Assembly (NCBI RefSeq): GCF_013761175.1
Contig: NZ_JACDUR010000004.1
Span: 1,015,642-1,079,641, forward strand
Origin: Nonomuraea soli
GTDB taxonomy: Bacteria; Actinomycetota; Actinomycetes; Streptosporangiales; Streptosporangiaceae
Reading direction: 5' to 3'
Length of the DNA: 64,000 nucleotides
In this document: piece by piece, positions 1 through 8,275 of the stretch
Layout of the letters: each line of letters starts with the position of its first letter
How positions within the stretch are numbered: the stretch's first letter is position 1
Notes under the pieces: generated by a model
The model's input: only the letters and a program-made list of their open reading frames with translations
Database searches by the model: none
Told to the model about the DNA's origin: nothing
Program-made: the position numbers and the translations under genes

Positions 1-180
1 CAGCCGCTGGACGCGCTGCCGTACCGCGGCCTCGGAGAGCCCGACCGCCTTACCGATGGCGGCGTACGGCATGCGACCGTCGGATTGCAGCTGTTCGATG
101 ATCTGCTTGGAGAGGTCGTCGAGCACGACGGGTCCCGCCACAGCGTCGTTCCCCCGGCGTGCCTTTGGCGGTGTCGTCAT
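1..180 (-). CDS. Lrp/AsnC-family transcriptional regulator, N-terminal fragment (runs off window)
   Basis: Sixty codons are present, reading leftward off the window edge. The protein opens MTTPPKARRG and continues into an AsnC-type winged helix-turn-helix: LDDLSKQIIEQLQSDGRMPY, then AIGKAVGLSEAAVRQRVQRL at the truncated end. The ATG at 178-180 is preceded by a good ribosome-binding site (GGAAGGTGA on the minus strand). The ligand-binding RAM domain lies outside the window. It is divergent from the polyamine catabolism and uptake genes, so it is inferred to regulate them, as Lrp/AsnC proteins commonly control adjacent amine or amino-acid catabolic genes. The family is clear from the helix-turn-helix; the effector is unknown. 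Confidence 0.85.
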   Translation of the reverse strand, partial: MTTPPKARRGNDAVAGPVVLDDLSKQIIEQLQSDGRMPYAAIGKAVGLSEAAVRQRVQRL

Positions 181-346
181 GGATCACCTTCCGCAAGCGT
201 CGTTGGTGCGACATGTTGTCAGTTCTCCGCCCTCTGTCAAGCGAATTCGTAGCATTTTGGTATCGTCGCAACGGAATCCCTTGTCGAGGCCAGGTTGCTC
301 TGTCAGAGTCGCGGCAACCCAGCCCACCTCACCAGGAGGTCACATC
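181..346. promoter_or_regulatory. Divergent intergenic region between AsnC-type regulator and aminobutyraldehyde dehydrogenase
   Basis: This 166-bp region must hold both divergent promoters. It is visibly more AT-rich than the flanking genes around 235-270. A GTCAGTT element (218-224) is the reverse complement of the AACTGAC core found twice upstream of the FAD oxidoreductase at 5735-5769, so a shared regulator site is possible but weakly supported. A strong Shine-Dalgarno AGGAGGT (334-340) precedes the TTG start at 347. I could not assign -35/-10 hexamers with confidence. Confidence 0.45.
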
Positions 347-1777
347 TTGAATCGTCTGCAGAACTTCATCAACGGGAAGTTCGTGGATGCCAAGAGCGGC
401 CGCTACTCCGATGTCATCGATCCGTGCACCGGTGAGGCCTATCTCCAGGCACCCGTCTCCGGCCAGGAGGACGTCGACGCGGCCTACGCCGCCGCGGCTG
501 CCGCCTTCGAGACCTGGGGGACGACCACTCCGGGCGAGCGCGCCAATCTCCTGCTGAAGGTGGCCGACGCCATCGAGGCGCGCGCGGACGAGATCAACGA
601 CGCCGAGTGCCGCAACACCGGCAAGCCGCGCGCCCGCATGGCCGAGGACGAGACCCCGGTCGCCGCCGACCACTTCCGCTTCTTCGCGGGCGCCGCCCGC
701 ACGCTGGAGGGCCCGACGGCGGGAGAGTTCCTCGCCGAGCACACCAGCGTCATCCGGCACGAGCCCGTCGGCGTGATCGGCCAGGTCACCCCGTGGAACT
801 ACCCGATGATGATGGCGGTGTGGAAGATCGCTCCCGCGATCGCCGCGGGCAACACGGTCGTGCTCAAGCCGTCCGACACCACCCCGGCCTCCACCGTCAA
901 GCTCGCCGAGATCATCGGTGAGGTCCTGCCGGCCGGCGTCTTCAACGTCGTCACCGGCGACCGCGAGACCGGCGCGCTGGTGGTCGGCCACCCGACCGCC
1001 TCGATGGTGGCCATCACGGGCAGCGTCGGCGCGGGCATGGCAGTCGCCAAGAGCGCCGCCGACGACCTCAAGCGCGTCCACCTGGAGCTCGGCGGCAAGG
1101 CGCCCGTCGTGGTCTTCGAGGACGTCAAGGACATCGCCGACGTCGCGGGCAAGATCGCCACGGCCGGCCTCTACAACGCCGGCCAGGACTGCACCGCCGC
1201 CTGCCGCGTGCTGGTGCACGAGAGCATCCACGACGAGTTCGTGGCCGCGCTGAGCGAGGCCGCGTCGGGCACCGTCACCGGCGACCTGTCCGACGAGGAC
1301 GCCCTGTACGGCCCGCTGAACAACGAGAACCAGCTGGCCAGGGTCAGCGGCTTCTTCGAGCGCCTGCCCGGTCACGCCAAGGTCCTCACCGGCGGCCACC
1401 GCGTCGGCGACAAGGGCTACTTCTTCGCTCCCACCGTCGTCGACGGCCTCAAGCAGGACGACGAGATGGTGCAGAACGAGATCTTCGGCCCGGTCATCAC
1501 CGTGCAGACCTTCTCCGATGAGGCCGACGCCCTGGCCAAGGCCAACGGCGTGCAGTACGGCCTGAGCGGCTCGGTGTGGACCTCCGACCACGGGCGGGCC
1601 ATGCGCATGTCGAACCGCCTCGACTTCGGCGTGGTCTGGGTCAACACTCACATACCCTTCGTGAGCGAGATGCCGCACGGCGGCTTCAAGCACTCTGGTT
1701 ACGGCAAGGACCTGTCGGTGTTCGGCCTGCACGACTACACCCGGGTCAAGCACGTCATGCACTACATCGGAGACTAG
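347..1777 (+). CDS. NAD(P)-dependent aldehyde dehydrogenase, probable gamma-aminobutyraldehyde dehydrogenase
   Basis: A 476-residue aldehyde dehydrogenase that starts at TTG 347, chosen because AGGAGGT lies 6 nt upstream and because the protein then opens MNRLQNFINGKFVD, as family members do. Upstream in-frame codons have no ribosome-binding site. Visible landmarks are the QVTPWNYP cofactor segment, the general-base Glu in HLELGGKAP (about residue 247) and the nucleophilic Cys in AGQDCTAACR (about residue 282). It is expected to oxidise 4-aminobutanal from putrescine to GABA in the cytoplasm. It leads an operon with PotABCD two bases downstream and an amine oxidoreductase further on. Substrate is inferred from context; a related omega-amino aldehyde is possible. 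Confidence 0.85.
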   Translation: MNRLQNFINGKFVDAKSGRYSDVIDPCTGEAYLQAPVSGQEDVDAAYAAAAAAFETWGTTTPGERANLLLKVADAIEARADEINDAECRNTGKPRARMAEDETPVAADHFRFFAGAARTLEGPTAGEFLAEHTSVIRHEPVGVIGQVTPWNYPMMMAVWKIAPAIAAGNTVVLKPSDTTPASTVKLAEIIGEVLPAGVFNVVTGDRETGALVVGHPTASMVAITGSVGAGMAVAKSAADDLKRVHLELGGKAPVVVFEDVKDIADVAGKIATAGLYNAGQDCTAACRVLVHESIHDEFVAALSEAASGTVTGDLSDEDALYGPLNNENQLARVSGFFERLPGHAKVLTGGHRVGDKGYFFAPTVVDGLKQDDEMVQNEIFGPVITVQTFSDEADALAKANGVQYGLSGSVWTSDHGRAMRMSNRLDFGVVWVNTHIPFVSEMPHGGFKHSGYGKDLSVFGLHDYTRVKHVMHYIGD

Positions 1778-1779
1778 GT

Positions 1780-2838
1780 TTGCACGCGATCCAGCTTGAC
1801 GGCGTCGTCAAGGAATACACGTCACACGGCGAGGTCGTCCAGGCTGTGAAGGGCGTCACGCTGGATATCGCCGAGGGGGAGTTCTTCTCCCTCCTCGGCC
1901 CCTCCGGGTGCGGCAAGACCACCACGATGCGCATGATCGCGGGCTTCGAGGAGCCCACGCGCGGGTCGGTCCGCCTGCACGGCGAGGACGTCACCAACGT
2001 CCCGCCGAACAAGCGCGACGTGAACATGGTCTTCCAGTCCTACGCGCTGTTCCCGCACATGAACGTCTGGGACAACGTCGCCTTCGGGCTGAAGCAGAAG
2101 AAGGTGCCGACGGCCGACATCCAGCGCCGGGTGGGCGAGATCCTGGAGATCGTCGACCTCAAGGGCCGCGAGAAGCGCCGTCCGCGCGAGATGTCCGGCG
2201 GGCAGCAGCAGCGGGTGGCCCTGGCCAGGGCACTGGTCAACCACCCGCGGGCCCTCCTGCTCGACGAGCCGCTCGGCGCCCTGGACCTGAAGCTGCGCCA
2301 GGCGATGCAGCTGGAGCTCAAGCGCATCCAGCGCGAGGTGGGCATCACCTTCGTCTACGTCACCCACGACCAGAGCGAGGCGCTCACCATGAGCGACCGC
2401 ATCGCGGTGATGAACGACGGCCTGGTGGAGCAGCTCGCCGACCCGCGCACGATCTACGAGCGGCCCGCCAGTCCGTTCGTGGCCGGATTTATCGGCACAT
2501 CCAATCTCTTGTCGGGTACGGCTGTCGCGGGCGTGGTGAAGCTCGGCGAGGGCAGGGTACTGGTGCCCGGCCAGGACGGGGATGTCACCGTCACCGTACG
2601 ACCCGAGAAGATCACCATCTGCCCGGACCGGCCAGAAGGTGAAATTTCGGCCGTGCCCGGAAAGGTGGATGAAGTGGTCTACCTGGGCACATATAACAGT
2701 TACACCGTCCGCCTCGCTGACGGGGCCGAGGTAACGGTGTTTCAGCAGAATGCCGTGGATGCCACTCTGACAGCGGAGCGGGGCGACTCCGTCTGGTTGT
2801 CGTGGCAGCCGCAGCACTCGTACGTGATTGGAAGTTGA
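1780..2838 (+). CDS. potA: Polyamine ABC transporter ATP-binding protein (PotA-like)
   Basis: A 352-residue ABC ATPase with Walker A GPSGCGKTT (residues 40-48), signature MSGGQQQRVALARAL and Walker B LLLDEPLGALD, followed by a C-terminal TOBE-like region typical of PotA/MalK-class subunits. The TTG start at 1780 is only two bases after the dehydrogenase stop, with GGAG at 1769-1772 inside that gene's end, implying translational coupling. It energises import of putrescine/spermidine through the PotB-PotC permeases encoded downstream. Polyamine specificity rests on the PotD-like binding protein and the catabolic genes; the ATPase alone would also fit other spermidine/putrescine/thiamine/iron importers. 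Confidence 0.88.
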   Translation: MHAIQLDGVVKEYTSHGEVVQAVKGVTLDIAEGEFFSLLGPSGCGKTTTMRMIAGFEEPTRGSVRLHGEDVTNVPPNKRDVNMVFQSYALFPHMNVWDNVAFGLKQKKVPTADIQRRVGEILEIVDLKGREKRRPREMSGGQQQRVALARALVNHPRALLLDEPLGALDLKLRQAMQLELKRIQREVGITFVYVTHDQSEALTMSDRIAVMNDGLVEQLADPRTIYERPASPFVAGFIGTSNLLSGTAVAGVVKLGEGRVLVPGQDGDVTVTVRPEKITICPDRPEGEISAVPGKVDEVVYLGTYNSYTVRLADGAEVTVFQQNAVDATLTAERGDSVWLSWQPQHSYVIGS

Positions 2839-4055
2839 TGGACCCTCTGCTCCTCCGTGGGATGACCACGCCCCGCACGCGGCGAAATGTCCTTAAGCTC
2901 GGCGGTTTGTCGGCTGCCGCTCTCGCCCTCGCCGCCTGCGGCGTCCAGGGTCAGAAGCAGGCCGCCCCCAAGCCGGACGCGGTCAAGGACTTCTGGGCCA
3001 AGCAGAAGAAGAACGGCAAGGTCGTCTTCGCCAACTGGCCCGAGTACATGCCCGAGGACCAGGCGCCGCTCAAGGCCTTCAGCCAGGCCAGCGGCATCTC
3101 CTACGAGTACAAGGAAGTCATCCAGGAGAACGCCGAGTTCTTCGGCAAGTCGCGCCCCGTCCTGGCCGCCGGCCAGTCGCTCGGCTACGACATCGTCGTC
3201 ATGACCAACGGCGTCCAGCTGCAGCACATGATCGAGCTCGGCTACGCCGTACCGCTCGACCACGCGCAGCTGCCCAACTTCGCCGCCAACGCCGGCGACA
3301 AGTACAAGCAGCGCGCCTACGACCCGGGCAACCAGTACACCGTGCCCTACACCTCGGGCATCACCGGCATCGCCTACAACACCGACCACGTCAAGGAAGC
3401 TCCCACGAGCATCCAGGCGCTGTTCGACCCCAAGTACAAGGGTCGCGTCGGCATGCACAGCGACGCCCAGGAGATCGGCAACTTCGGTATGTTCGCCATC
3501 GGCGTCGACCCGGAGAAGTCGACCGAGGCCGACTGGCGCAAGGCCGGCGAGCTGCTGAAGAAGCAGCGCGAAGACGGCATCGTGCGCAAGTACTACGAGC
3601 AGAACTACATCGACGCCGTCTCCAAGGGCGACGTCTGGCTGACCATGGGCTGGTCGGGCGACGTCTTCCAGCGCCAGCTCGCCGGTGAGCCGGTCGGCTT
3701 CGTCGTGCCGCAGGAGGGCGGCACGATCTGGACCGACAACATGCTCATCCCCAAGGGCGCGGCCAACCCCGTCGACGCCCTGATGCTGATGGACTACCTC
3801 TACCAGCCGGCCGCCGCCGCGCAGCTGGAGGAGTACATCCAGTACATCTCGCCGGTCCCGGCGGTCAAGGACATCCTCACCCAGAAGCTCGGCACCGCCG
3901 AGGGTGAGGACAAGGAAGGCCTGCAGGCGATGGTCGACAGCCCGCTGATCTTCCCGACCGACGCCGACTACGCCAAGCTCCGCGCCTACCGCAGCCTGAC
4001 CACCGCCGAGGAGCAGGTCTACAACGGCATCTTCCAAGCGATCACGCAGGCCTGA
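2838..4055 (+). CDS. potD: Spermidine/putrescine-binding lipoprotein (PotD-like)
   Basis: Extracytoplasmic solute-binding protein of the PotD/PotF class, about 405 residues. The N terminus carries a twin-arginine-like stretch TPRTRRNVLKLGG, a hydrophobic core and lipobox ALAAC, so it is probably a Tat-exported lipoprotein anchored outside the membrane. The mature region has recognisable PotD features, including VVFANWPEYMPED near its start and YTVPYTSGITGIAYN. The ATG at 2838 overlaps the potA stop (TGATG) with GGAAG just upstream; a second ATG at 2862 gives a more typical signal peptide and is a real alternative. It captures polyamines for PotABC. Confidence 0.88.
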   Translation: MDPLLLRGMTTPRTRRNVLKLGGLSAAALALAACGVQGQKQAAPKPDAVKDFWAKQKKNGKVVFANWPEYMPEDQAPLKAFSQASGISYEYKEVIQENAEFFGKSRPVLAAGQSLGYDIVVMTNGVQLQHMIELGYAVPLDHAQLPNFAANAGDKYKQRAYDPGNQYTVPYTSGITGIAYNTDHVKEAPTSIQALFDPKYKGRVGMHSDAQEIGNFGMFAIGVDPEKSTEADWRKAGELLKKQREDGIVRKYYEQNYIDAVSKGDVWLTMGWSGDVFQRQLAGEPVGFVVPQEGGTIWTDNMLIPKGAANPVDALMLMDYLYQPAAAAQLEEYIQYISPVPAVKDILTQKLGTAEGEDKEGLQAMVDSPLIFPTDADYAKLRAYRSLTTAEEQVYNGIFQAITQA

Positions 4056-4058
4056 CCC

Positions 4059-4913
4059 ATGCGCAGCCGCCTCACCCCCTACCTGCTGGCGTTGCCGAGC
4101 TGGATCTGGCTCGGCGCCTTCCTGGTCGTGCCCCTCGCGGCCATGGCGTCGGTGTCCACCCAGTCCGGCAACGTCATCGACGGCTTCGTCCAGACCTTCA
4201 GCTTCGGCAACTACGCGGACGCCATCAGCCAGTACAGCCCGCAGCTGCTCAGATCTCTGTGGTACGGCGGGGCGGCCACGCTCGCGATGGTGCTGATCGG
4301 GTATCCGGTGGCCTACTGGATCGCCTTCCGCGGCGGCAACCGGAAGGCCACCTACCTGTTCCTGCTGCTGCTGCCGTTCTTCGTGTCGTTCGTGCTGCGC
4401 ACCATCTCCTGGAACTTCATGCTCTCGGGAGACGGCATCCTGCTCGGGCCGCTGAAGGACTGGGGGCTGCTGCCGTCCGACTTCCAGATCACCGCGACGG
4501 CGTTCGCGGTGATCTCCGGGCTCACCTACAACTGGCTGCCGTTCATGATCCTGCCGATCTACGTCAGCCTGGAGCGCGTGGACCCGAGGGTCATGGAGGC
4601 CGCCCACGACCTCTACGCCTCGCGGACCACGGTCTTCCGCAAGATCGTGCTGCCGCTGTCGCTGCCCGGCGTCTTCGCCGGCGTGCTGATGACCTTCGTG
4701 CCCGCCGTCGCCGACCCGATCAACGCGGCCGTGCTCGGCGGCACCAACAACACGATGATCGGCAACATCATCTCGACGCTCTACCTGACGAACGCCAACT
4801 ACCCGGCCGCCGCCGCGCTGTCCTTCAGCCTCATGGCGGTGCTGCTGGTCGGCATCTTCGTCTACGCCCGCGCGCTGGGCACCGAGAACGTGCTGGAGGC
4901 GGCGGCCCGATGA
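4059..4913 (+). CDS. potB: Polyamine ABC transporter permease (PotB-like)
   Basis: A 284-residue binding-protein-dependent permease with about six hydrophobic segments, beginning MRSRLTPYLLALPSWIWLG. The coupling EAA loop appears as MEAAHDLYASRTTVFRKIVL near residue 180, and the family-typical LLLPFFVSFVLRTISWNFML lies near residue 110. It starts three bases after potD and overlaps potC by four bases (ATGA), so the transport genes form one translationally coupled unit. It forms the inner-membrane channel together with PotC. Confidence 0.88.
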   Translation: MRSRLTPYLLALPSWIWLGAFLVVPLAAMASVSTQSGNVIDGFVQTFSFGNYADAISQYSPQLLRSLWYGGAATLAMVLIGYPVAYWIAFRGGNRKATYLFLLLLPFFVSFVLRTISWNFMLSGDGILLGPLKDWGLLPSDFQITATAFAVISGLTYNWLPFMILPIYVSLERVDPRVMEAAHDLYASRTTVFRKIVLPLSLPGVFAGVLMTFVPAVADPINAAVLGGTNNTMIGNIISTLYLTNANYPAAAALSFSLMAVLLVGIFVYARALGTENVLEAAAR

Positions 4914-5674
4914 AGCTGCTCAAGGCCTACACCTGGCTCGTCATCCTCTGGCTCGCCTCGCCGATCTTCGTGATGATCCTGTTCGGCTTCAACGACACGC
5001 CGAGCAAGTCGAACACCTCCTGGCACGGCTTCACGCTCAAGTGGTACCGCGAGCTGTTCGCCATCGACGGCCTCACCGACGCGCTGATCACCTCGCTGCT
5101 CATCGCCGTCGTCTCGACGGCCATCACGGTCGTCATCGGCACCATGCTCGGCCTGGCGCTGGGCAAGCACCGCTTCAAGGGGCAGGGCGCGACCAACTTC
5201 CTGGTCTTCGCCGCCATCTCCACGCCCGAACTGGTGATGGGCGCCTCGCTGCTGTCGCTGTTCGTCTCGGCCAACCTGCCGCGCGACTCGATCACGATCA
5301 TCATCGCGCACGTGCTGTTCTCCCTCGCCTTCGTGACGGTGACCGTACGAGCCCGCGTGCTGACACTCGACCCCTCCCTCGAGGAGGCGGCCAAGGACCT
5401 GGGAGCCTCGCCCTGGGGCACCTTCCGCCAGGTCACCCTGCCCGCCATCCTGCCGGGCGTGCTGGCGGGGGCCATGCTGGCCTTCGCCCTCTCCATCGAC
5501 GACTACGTGGTGACGAGCTTCGTCAACGGCTCGACGATCACCTTCCCGCTGTGGATCGTAGGATCGGTGAAGACTGGGATCCCACCCCAGGTCAACGTGA
5601 TGGGAACACTCATCTTCGGCATCGGTGTGCTGATCGCGATCTCGCAGTCGATCGCGGCCCGGCGCCGGGGCTAG
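4910..5674 (+). CDS. potC: Polyamine ABC transporter permease (PotC-like)
   Basis: A 254-residue second permease with six predicted membrane segments. It starts at the ATG overlapping the potB stop. Conserved features include FNDTPSKSNTSWHGFTLKWY after the first helix and the EAA loop LEEAAKDLGASPWGTFRQVT in the C-terminal half, followed by the IDDYVVTSFVNG segment usual in PotC. It pairs with PotB for polyamine import. A 124-bp gap with a direct repeat separates it from the oxidoreductase gene, which may therefore also have its own promoter. Confidence 0.88.
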   Translation: MKLLKAYTWLVILWLASPIFVMILFGFNDTPSKSNTSWHGFTLKWYRELFAIDGLTDALITSLLIAVVSTAITVVIGTMLGLALGKHRFKGQGATNFLVFAAISTPELVMGASLLSLFVSANLPRDSITIIIAHVLFSLAFVTVTVRARVLTLDPSLEEAAKDLGASPWGTFRQVTLPAILPGVLAGAMLAFALSIDDYVVTSFVNGSTITFPLWIVGSVKTGIPPQVNVMGTLIFGIGVLIAISQSIAARRRG

Positions 5675-5734
5675 GTTTTTCTGCAAAGAACAGGGAGGCG
5701 AGATCGGATCTAGGCGGGGGGAACCCGCGCTTGG

Positions 5735-5769
5735 TCAACTGACTGATCGGGCAATCAATCAACTGTCTG
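5735..5769 (+). promoter_or_regulatory. Direct-repeat candidate operator upstream of the FAD oxidoreductase
   Basis: Two near-identical 11-mers, TCAACTGACTGA-type (5735-5745) and TCAACTGTCTGA-type (5759-5769), differ at one base and lie 24 bp apart start to start, a spacing near two helical turns. Between them is an inverted repeat TGAT-N6-ATCA. The repeat sits 30-64 bp before the GTG start at 5799. It is a candidate binding site for the adjacent AsnC-type regulator or another polyamine-responsive factor. Found by eye only. Confidence 0.45.
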
Positions 5770-5798
5770 AATTGTGACTCACGAGGGAAGTGAGATTT

Positions 5799-7196
5799 GT
5801 GGATCCGCTGAAGGCGCTTGCTGATGCGGAGCGCAAGCCGTACTGGCTGGACGAAGATCCGGCCGAGCCCGAACCCCTGCCTCGCCTGTTCGGGCAGACC
5901 ACTGCCGACCTGGCCATCGTCGGCGGCGGATTCTCGGGTCTGTGGACCGCGCTGCTGGCCAAGGAACGCGACCCCAAACGCGACGTCGTGCTGCTCGAAG
6001 CGCAGACCGTCGGCTGGGCCGCATCGGGACGCAACGGGGGCTTCTGCCACGCGTCGCTCACCCACGGCCTGGAGAACGGCCTCGAACGCTGGCCGCAGGA
6101 GATCTCCACGCTCTACCGGCTGGGCATCGAGAACCTCGACGAGATCGAGGAGACCATCCGCCGCTACGACATCGACTGCTCCTGGGAACGCACCGGCGAG
6201 ATGAACGTGGCCACCGAGCCATGGCAGCTCGACGGCATGGAGGAGGCGTACACCATAGGGCGTGAGCTCGGCATGGACATCCAGTTCCTGGATGCCACGC
6301 AGGCCCGCGCCGAAGTCAACTCGCCCACCTACCTCGGCGGGCTGTGGGAGCGCGGCGACTGCGCCATGCTCGACCCCGCCCGTCTCGCCTGGGGACTGCG
6401 CCAGGCGTGCCTGTCGCTGGGAGTGCGCATCTACGAGCACTCCCGCGTCCTCGGCATGGACCGCGACGGCACCTCGATGGCGCTGACCACGCAGTACGGC
6501 ACGCTCCAGGCCGCCAGGGTCGTCCTCGGCACCGGGGTCTTCTCGCCGCTGCTCAAGCGGCTGAGGTACTACGTCGTACCCGTCTACGACTACGCCCTGA
6601 TGACCGAGCCGCTCACGGTCGAGCAGCGCGAGTCGATCGGCTGGCACAACCGGCAGGGCATGGGCGACAACGCCTACCAGTTCCACTACTACCGGATCAC
6701 CGACGACAACAGCATCCTGTGGGGCGGCTACGACGCCGTCTACTACACCGGAGGCAAGATCAAGTCGTCGTACGACCAGCGCGACACCACCTTCCTCAAG
6801 CTCGCCGAGCAGTTCTACGACACCTTCCCGCAACTGGAGGACGTCAAGTTCTCCCACCGGTGGGGCGGCGTCATCGACACCTGCAGCCGCTACTCGGCGT
6901 TCTACGGCACGGCGTACGGCTCGCGGGTCGCCTACGCGGTCGGCTACACCGGACTCGGCGTCGCCGCCACGCGGTTCGGGGCCAACGTCATGCTCGACCT
7001 CCTCGACGGCAGGGAGACGGAGCGGACGCGGCTGCAGATGGTGAAGGAGAAGCCCATCCCGTTCCCGCCCGAGCCGTTCCGGTCGGCGGCCATCCAGCTC
7101 ACGCGCTGGTCGATCGCCCAGGCCGACCGCAAGGAGGGAAAGCGCAACCTGTGGCTGAGGACCCTGGACCGGGTGGGGCTGGGGTTCGACTCGTAG
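5799..7196 (+). CDS. FAD-dependent amine oxidoreductase of the DAO family (PuuB-like)
   Basis: A 465-residue D-amino-acid-oxidase-fold flavoprotein. The dinucleotide-binding motif LAIVGGGFSGLWTALLAKE lies near residues 33-51, followed by GWAASGRNGGFC, the segment that in this family contacts or anchors the flavin; the C-terminal part has GYTGLGVAATRFGA. Start GTG 5799 is preferred over GTG 5790 because GGGAAG at 5785-5790 is 8 nt upstream. Family and neighbours (aminobutyraldehyde dehydrogenase, PotABCD) suggest oxidation of putrescine or gamma-glutamylputrescine, giving an aldehyde for the dehydrogenase. No glutamylputrescine synthetase is visible here, so the exact substrate is open. Confidence 0.82.
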   Translation: MDPLKALADAERKPYWLDEDPAEPEPLPRLFGQTTADLAIVGGGFSGLWTALLAKERDPKRDVVLLEAQTVGWAASGRNGGFCHASLTHGLENGLERWPQEISTLYRLGIENLDEIEETIRRYDIDCSWERTGEMNVATEPWQLDGMEEAYTIGRELGMDIQFLDATQARAEVNSPTYLGGLWERGDCAMLDPARLAWGLRQACLSLGVRIYEHSRVLGMDRDGTSMALTTQYGTLQAARVVLGTGVFSPLLKRLRYYVVPVYDYALMTEPLTVEQRESIGWHNRQGMGDNAYQFHYYRITDDNSILWGGYDAVYYTGGKIKSSYDQRDTTFLKLAEQFYDTFPQLEDVKFSHRWGGVIDTCSRYSAFYGTAYGSRVAYAVGYTGLGVAATRFGANVMLDLLDGRETERTRLQMVKEKPIPFPPEPFRSAAIQLTRWSIAQADRKEGKRNLWLRTLDRVGLGFDS

Positions 7197-7206
7197 AGTT
7201 CTGAAC

Positions 7207-7244
7207 AGTGGTGGCTCAGGTCACGCGTGCCCTGAGCCACCACT
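7207..7244 (+). terminator. Strong hairpin after the polyamine operon
   Basis: A perfect 14-bp stem (AGTGGTGGCTCAGG paired with its exact complement at 7231-7244) encloses a 10-nt loop and begins 10 bp after the oxidoreductase stop. There is no following T-tract, as usual for high-GC actinobacterial terminators. It separates the operon from the small gene at 7265. Confidence 0.75.
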
Positions 7245-7264
7245 CGGGACGAAACGGGGGAGAG

Positions 7265-7435
7265 ATGAACGACTTCGCGATTGGCGACATCGTGCAGGTG
7301 ACGGGCACCACCATGACCGGCAACGTGGGCACGGTCGTCTCCATCGACGACAAGCGCGGCAAGTACCTGGTGCGCATCAGCGACGTGACCCAGAACTACT
7401 TCACCGCCGACGAGCTGAAGCCTTTCTCGCCTTAG
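7265..7435 (+). CDS. Small SH3/KOW-like protein of unknown function
   Basis: A 56-residue protein starting at ATG 7265 behind GGGGGAGAG. The sequence is rich in beta-forming residues (FAIGDIVQVTG, then GNVGTVVSIDDKRGKYLVRI), a pattern expected of a small SH3- or KOW-like barrel in which GDxVxVxG is followed by GxVxxI. No signal peptide, cysteine or membrane segment is visible. It lies just after the polyamine-operon terminator and ends 4 bp from the convergent siderophore ATPase gene. Function not recognised. Confidence 0.65.
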   Translation: MNDFAIGDIVQVTGTTMTGNVGTVVSIDDKRGKYLVRISDVTQNYFTADELKPFSP

Positions 7436-7439
7436 TGCC

Positions 7440-8243
7440 TTACGAGAACCGGGCAGTCGCCCGCGCACGTGTTCGAGCCTCGGGCACGATCATCGGCGTC
7501 CCCGTCTGCGGGTCGGGGATCACCTCGCACCTCACCTCGAACACCTCCTCCACGAGCCCGGGCGTGACGATCTCCATGGGATCCCCCTCCGCCACGATCC
7601 GTCCGTCCCGCATCGCGATCAGGTGCGTCGCGTAGCGGCACGCCTGGTTGAGGTCGTGCAGGACCGCCACGAGCGTGCGCCCCTCCTCGTGGAGGTCGGC
7701 GCACAGGTCGAGCACCTCGATCTGGTGGGAGATGTCCAGGAACGTCGTCGGCTCGTCGAGCAGCAGGATGGGCGTCTCCTGCGCCAGGGCCATGGCGAGC
7801 CAGGCTCGCTGACGCTGGCCGCCCGACAACTCGTCGACCCGGCGTTCGGCCAGGTCGGTGACGTCGGTGGCGGCCATGGCGGAGGCGACGGCGGCGGCGT
7901 CGGCCGACGACCACTGGCGCATGAGCCGCTGGTGCGGGTAGCGGCCGCGGCCGACGAGGTCGGCGACGGTGATGCCGTCGGGGACGACGGCGCTCTGGGG
8001 GAGCAGGCCCAGGCGCCTGGCGACCTCCTTGGTCGGCAGGGAGGTGATGAGCTGCCCGTCGAGGTGGACGGTGCCGGCCTTGGGCTTGAGCATGCGGGCC
8101 AGGGCGCGCAGCAGGGTGGACTTGCCGCAGGCGTTGGGGCCGATGATGACGGTGAAGGAACCGTCGGGGATCTCCACCGACAGGTCGGAGGCGACCAGGC
8201 GGTTGTCGTAGGCCAGGGTGAGGCCGGCGCCGGACAGTCTCAC
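7440..8243 (-). CDS. Iron-siderophore ABC transporter ATP-binding protein (FecE/FepC-like)
   Basis: A 267-residue ATPase of the FepC/BtuD class: Walker A GPNACGKSTLLRAL, the LPQSAVVPDGITVADLVGRG segment characteristic of the siderophore group, signature LSGGQRQRAWLAMALAQ and Walker B ILLLDEPTTFLD followed by the H-loop VLHDLNQA. Start GTG 8243 was chosen because AAAGGA precedes it and the protein then begins at the first ABC strand; the frame stays open far upstream but reads only as a shadow of the permease. It is the last gene of a three-gene operon behind two permeases. Confidence 0.9.
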   Translation of the reverse strand: MRLSGAGLTLAYDNRLVASDLSVEIPDGSFTVIIGPNACGKSTLLRALARMLKPKAGTVHLDGQLITSLPTKEVARRLGLLPQSAVVPDGITVADLVGRGRYPHQRLMRQWSSADAAAVASAMAATDVTDLAERRVDELSGGQRQRAWLAMALAQETPILLLDEPTTFLDISHQIEVLDLCADLHEEGRTLVAVLHDLNQACRYATHLIAMRDGRIVAEGDPMEIVTPGLVEEVFEVRCEVIPDPQTGTPMIVPEARTRARATARFS

Positions 8244-8275
8244 GGCGGTTCCTTTCGCAGCGGGTGCAGGCCGTG

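Noticed and set aside
2742..4607. A 621-codon minus-strand frame opposite PotD/PotB
   Set aside because: Composition is low-complexity (Gly/Asp/Val/His/Gln), there is no start signal, and it is fully antisense to well-supported transporter genes.
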